A stretch of 64,000 nucleotides of DNA from Thermoflavifilum aggregans (lineage in GTDB: Bacteria; Bacteroidota; Bacteroidia; Chitinophagales; Chitinophagaceae), in the NCBI RefSeq assembly GCF_002797735.1, contig NZ_PGFG01000001.1, forward strand, positions 1,550,001-1,614,000, given 5' to 3'. How positions within the stretch are numbered: the first letter of the stretch is position 1; each line of letters begins with the position of its first letter. This document shows positions 61,539-64,000 of the stretch, piece by piece. A program made the position numbers and the translations under genes. The notes below the pieces were generated by a model. The model worked only from the letters and a program-made list of their open reading frames with translations, made no database searches and had not been told where the DNA came from.

Positions 61539-63416
61539 TTATTTTTTCCAAAAATTATCTTTCATATTTGCATCCATAAAAATACCGGGATCAATTTCCA
61601 GGCTTTGAATCGGTTCAGAACCGTTCAGCCTGATGGTATAGGTTTCCGGATTCTGCAACCAAATAGCAGGTGTATAGTGTATGCGCTGCTGGCGATGAAC
61701 ATATTTCACTACCAAATCAAACGGCATCATAAATCCACCTATGTTTTTGATGGTAATCCAATAACTATTCCCTGAATGCCTGACCTGGTCAATAGCCAGA
61801 TCATCATATCCGTTAGAGAAAAACCAGCTTTTCCAGAACGGATTCAGATTTTTTCCTGAAACATCATTGAAAGTATAGAAGAAATCCCATGGGATGGGAT
61901 GTTTACCATGCCAACGCTGCATATAGGCGTGAAGGCAGCGACGGAACAGGGAATCGCCCAGTAAATCCCGCAATGCAATATAAGCCAGAGAAGGTTTGCC
62001 ATAGGCATTATTTCCGTAAGCAACACCTCTCACTACGTTGGAAGGTGTGATGATGGGCAAATCTTCTTCCTGTGAAGGATCGTGAATCCAGCGCGTGATA
62101 CGAAATTGTTTGTAAAAACTATCGGCAGCGGCTTTTCCACGCTCTGCTTCTCCGATCCAGTATTCCAATGTGGTAGCCCATCCTTCGTCCATAAATGCAT
62201 AGCGGCTTTCATTGGTACCCATATAAAACGGGAAATACGTATGCCCGATTTCATGATTTTCCACCAGCTGGGAAAAATAGAGATTAGGCGTGGTAGCATC
62301 ATTTACCATCATAGGATATTCCATATCAGCATAACCCTGCACCACCGTCATTTTGGGATAAGGATAAGGAACGCCGGGCCAGTTGTGGGAATACCACGAC
62401 AGCGTATATTGGCCAATCTGAACGGCACGATGAAAATCAGTTGCTGTATCATTGTAGGCTGCTTGTACGCTCACTCTTCGCATCGATGGGGAGTCAACCA
62501 CCACGCTACCTGCGTCCCAGACATAATGATCGCTGATGGCTACAGTCACATCGCTTACATAGTGAGCTTCCCATTGCCATACATTCCACTCATGATCGGC
62601 TGTAACCCTGTGTTGCAGCATATCTTCAAGGGTAGCCACATGAACCACATTATCTGAATGATCGGCTTGTTTCAATCGCTCTGCAATTTCAGGCTGTAAC
62701 ACCCCATCGGGATTCAGCAATACACCGGTAGCCCATACCACAAAGTTTCTCGGCACTTTTACTTGCAGGCGATAATCGTTGAAATCATTGTAAAATTCCT
62801 GATAACCGGTAAAATCAAGCCTGTCCCAGCCGTTGTAGTCGTCGTACACCGAGACACGCGGATAGAAATAAGCCAGATAAAAAGTGGTGGAATCAATCAC
62901 GCCTTCCCGGCCATGGCTGCGTGCCAGGGTAAAATGCCAATCGATGGTCAGCTGCAGGCTGTCGTGCGGAAACAAAGGCTGTGGCAAAACCAGGTTCTGC
63001 CAGGTAAAATGAAAACGCGGATTATCGAAAACAACTGGTTCACCATTTACCTGTACCTGATCCACTACTATACCATCGGTAAACCAGTTGCTGTCCACAT
63101 CCATATAGCGAAGTGCTTCCGGTTTATGAACATTCAGAACCAGGCGCATGACCAGATATTTCAGCGTATCCTGACTATTGTTGTAGTACGTAATGGTTTC
63201 ATGACCCGTAATTTCCCGTGATGGTGGCTGCACAATGATAGTCAGATTGTATTTTCCTCTGTTTTGCCAGTAGTTTGGACCCGGCATACCATTCAGCGAG
63301 CGTGTGCCTTTTTCTACAGCCTGTTTCACATTACGAGGCATGTAAAGCTGTTGTGCAGGCAGGCGAAAGGAAATCACAATAAGCAGGCAGAAAGAAAAAT
63401 ATAGTGTAACACGCAT
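61539..63416 (-). CDS. M1-family zinc metallopeptidase, secreted
   Basis: The 625-residue protein has a signal peptide (MRVTLYFSFCLLIVISFRLPAQ), an aminopeptidase-N-like beta domain, and a thermolysin-like domain. The zinc site is HEIGH near residue 387 with a Glu in FMDEGWATTLEYW about 18 residues later. The GAMEN-type motif is not obvious. It is probably a periplasmic aminopeptidase. ATG 63416 is used over TTG 63422. It is convergent with the ROK gene. Confidence 0.9.
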   Translation of the reverse strand: MRVTLYFSFCLLIVISFRLPAQQLYMPRNVKQAVEKGTRSLNGMPGPNYWQNRGKYNLTIIVQPPSREITGHETITYYNNSQDTLKYLVMRLVLNVHKPEALRYMDVDSNWFTDGIVVDQVQVNGEPVVFDNPRFHFTWQNLVLPQPLFPHDSLQLTIDWHFTLARSHGREGVIDSTTFYLAYFYPRVSVYDDYNGWDRLDFTGYQEFYNDFNDYRLQVKVPRNFVVWATGVLLNPDGVLQPEIAERLKQADHSDNVVHVATLEDMLQHRVTADHEWNVWQWEAHYVSDVTVAISDHYVWDAGSVVVDSPSMRRVSVQAAYNDTATDFHRAVQIGQYTLSWYSHNWPGVPYPYPKMTVVQGYADMEYPMMVNDATTPNLYFSQLVENHEIGHTYFPFYMGTNESRYAFMDEGWATTLEYWIGEAERGKAAADSFYKQFRITRWIHDPSQEEDLPIITPSNVVRGVAYGNNAYGKPSLAYIALRDLLGDSLFRRCLHAYMQRWHGKHPIPWDFFYTFNDVSGKNLNPFWKSWFFSNGYDDLAIDQVRHSGNSYWITIKNIGGFMMPFDLVVKYVHRQQRIHYTPAIWLQNPETYTIRLNGSEPIQSLEIDPGIFMDANMKDNFWKK

Positions 63417-63585
63417 AACCAAAGATTAAGATTTGAAAAATATGCAACGAAAATACAACGCCCGCTATGAAAAACAAAGTTATCGGGTATTTACCGACAC
63501 ATGACGTGCATTCACCGAATAAAGGTTTGAACATTGCTATTTCCGGAAGTATCTTCGCATACAATTTTGATCAAGCGTATTTGCG

Positions 63586-64000
63586 ATGCCGTCTTCTGTT
63601 GCTCAACAAGCCTTGCCTCATCAATCAGCTTCATCGGGCATGTATCGGTTGATGAAACCCTATGCGGGTTTGATGCTGTTGCTCATGCTGATGACTTTGC
63701 TCAGCAATGGCATTAACCTATGGATTCCGCAGATTATTGCGCATGGCATTGATGATTATACAGCCGGCCATCTTGTTTTTCGGGTATTGATTGAAAAATT
63801 TCTGCTGGCCGTTTTGCTGATTTTTTTGTTTTCCTATCTGCAGAGTATGCTGCAGACCTATGCTTCCGAAAAGGTTGCAAAGGCTTTGCGAAGCCAGCTT
63901 TCTGAAAAAATCTCCAAGCAGAGTTACCTGTATCTGGAACGCGTAGGACCAGCCAGGCTGCTTACACACCTCACTTCCGATGTGGATGCCGTGAAAACAT
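63586..64000 (+). CDS. ABC transporter, exporter type, partial at C-terminus
   Basis: ATG 63586 opens a frame to the window edge (138 codons). It begins with a hydrophilic stretch and then membrane segments typical of type-1 ABC exporters: YRLMKPYAGLMLLLMLMTLLSN, LWIPQIIAHGIDDYT and LLAVLLIFLFSYLQSML. The coupling-helix segment KVAKALRSQLSEKISKQSYLYLERVGPARLLTHLTSDVDAVK (read in part) follows, the usual place of the DVDAV motif. The ATP-binding domain lies beyond the window. Substrate unknown. Confidence 0.88.
   Translation, partial: MPSSVAQQALPHQSASSGMYRLMKPYAGLMLLLMLMTLLSNGINLWIPQIIAHGIDDYTAGHLVFRVLIEKFLLAVLLIFLFSYLQSMLQTYASEKVAKALRSQLSEKISKQSYLYLERVGPARLLTHLTSDVDAVKT

Overview
The window looks like chromosomal DNA from a member of the Bacteroidota, most likely the Chitinophagaceae or a close relative. 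The reasons are several: promoter-like sites of the form TTTG-N19-21-TAnnTTTG, few Shine-Dalgarno sequences, a Porin_10-type putative porin, a DUF1080 protein paired with a Tat-exported Gfo/Idh/MocA oxidoreductase, an aldolase-dehydrogenase rhamnose gene, and many secreted glycoside hydrolases. I see no rRNA, CRISPR array, prophage or insertion sequence. Genus-level placement is inference.

Layout. 1-2150: a GH88 hydrolase running off the left edge, divergent from a LacI-type regulator, with a LacI-family operator between them. 2150-6590: an mgtA magnesium P-type ATPase and an OprB-like porin. The mgtA leader holds a 14-codon ORF that resembles enterobacterial MgtL, followed directly by two mutually exclusive hairpins. 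6640-8910: a DUF1080 plus Gfo/Idh/MocA pair. 9010-9173: two tRNA-Val genes. 9210-17957: a fluoride riboswitch heading a tight ten-gene same-strand run (crcB, DUF190, CYTH, unknown, eno, ppa, metallophosphoesterase, MFS, dynamin-like GTPase, MutS-like ATPase). 18066-22850: rhamnose catabolism. 22847-28107: a GntR-type regulator, GH2 hydrolase and FucP-like transporter. 28111-39250: mostly housekeeping (ispE, bifunctional nuclease, etfAB, tilS, rhomboid, rlmH, tRNA-Arg) plus a two-gene Fe-S membrane complex that may take electrons from ETF. 39256-43090: a broken methyltransferase gene, lon and an outer-membrane barrel. 43274-48895: a TolC-adaptor-RND heavy-metal exporter. 48899-50842: DinB, Nudix and pyrE. 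50850-54877: a second LacI regulator, a possible small RNA and a GH78-type rhamnosidase. 54944-61493: an HMA protein, then pnp, porin, HMA-AraC, GH32 and ROK kinase in one run. 61539 to the end: an M1 peptidase and the start of an ABC exporter.

How the genes fit together. Two ion-sensing leaders stand out. The mgtA leader looks like an independent or divergent version of the mgtL-mgtA translation-coupled switch. The fluoride riboswitch has all the core elements of the aptamer, and its 3' strand can also pair over 9 bp with the crcB start codon, which suggests translational control by direct start-codon masking. The operon behind it joins a fluoride channel with enzymes of classes known to be fluoride-sensitive (enolase, pyrophosphatase) and with other metal- or nucleotide-dependent phosphoryl-transfer proteins. 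This reads as a fluoride-tolerance island whose downstream members have not obviously been characterised.

The carbohydrate genes (GH88, GH78, GH2, GH32, DUF1080/Gfo, rhamnose pathway, FucP-like transporter, fructokinase-like ROK) point to growth on plant or algal polysaccharides. They are controlled by LacI-, GntR- and AraC-type regulators.
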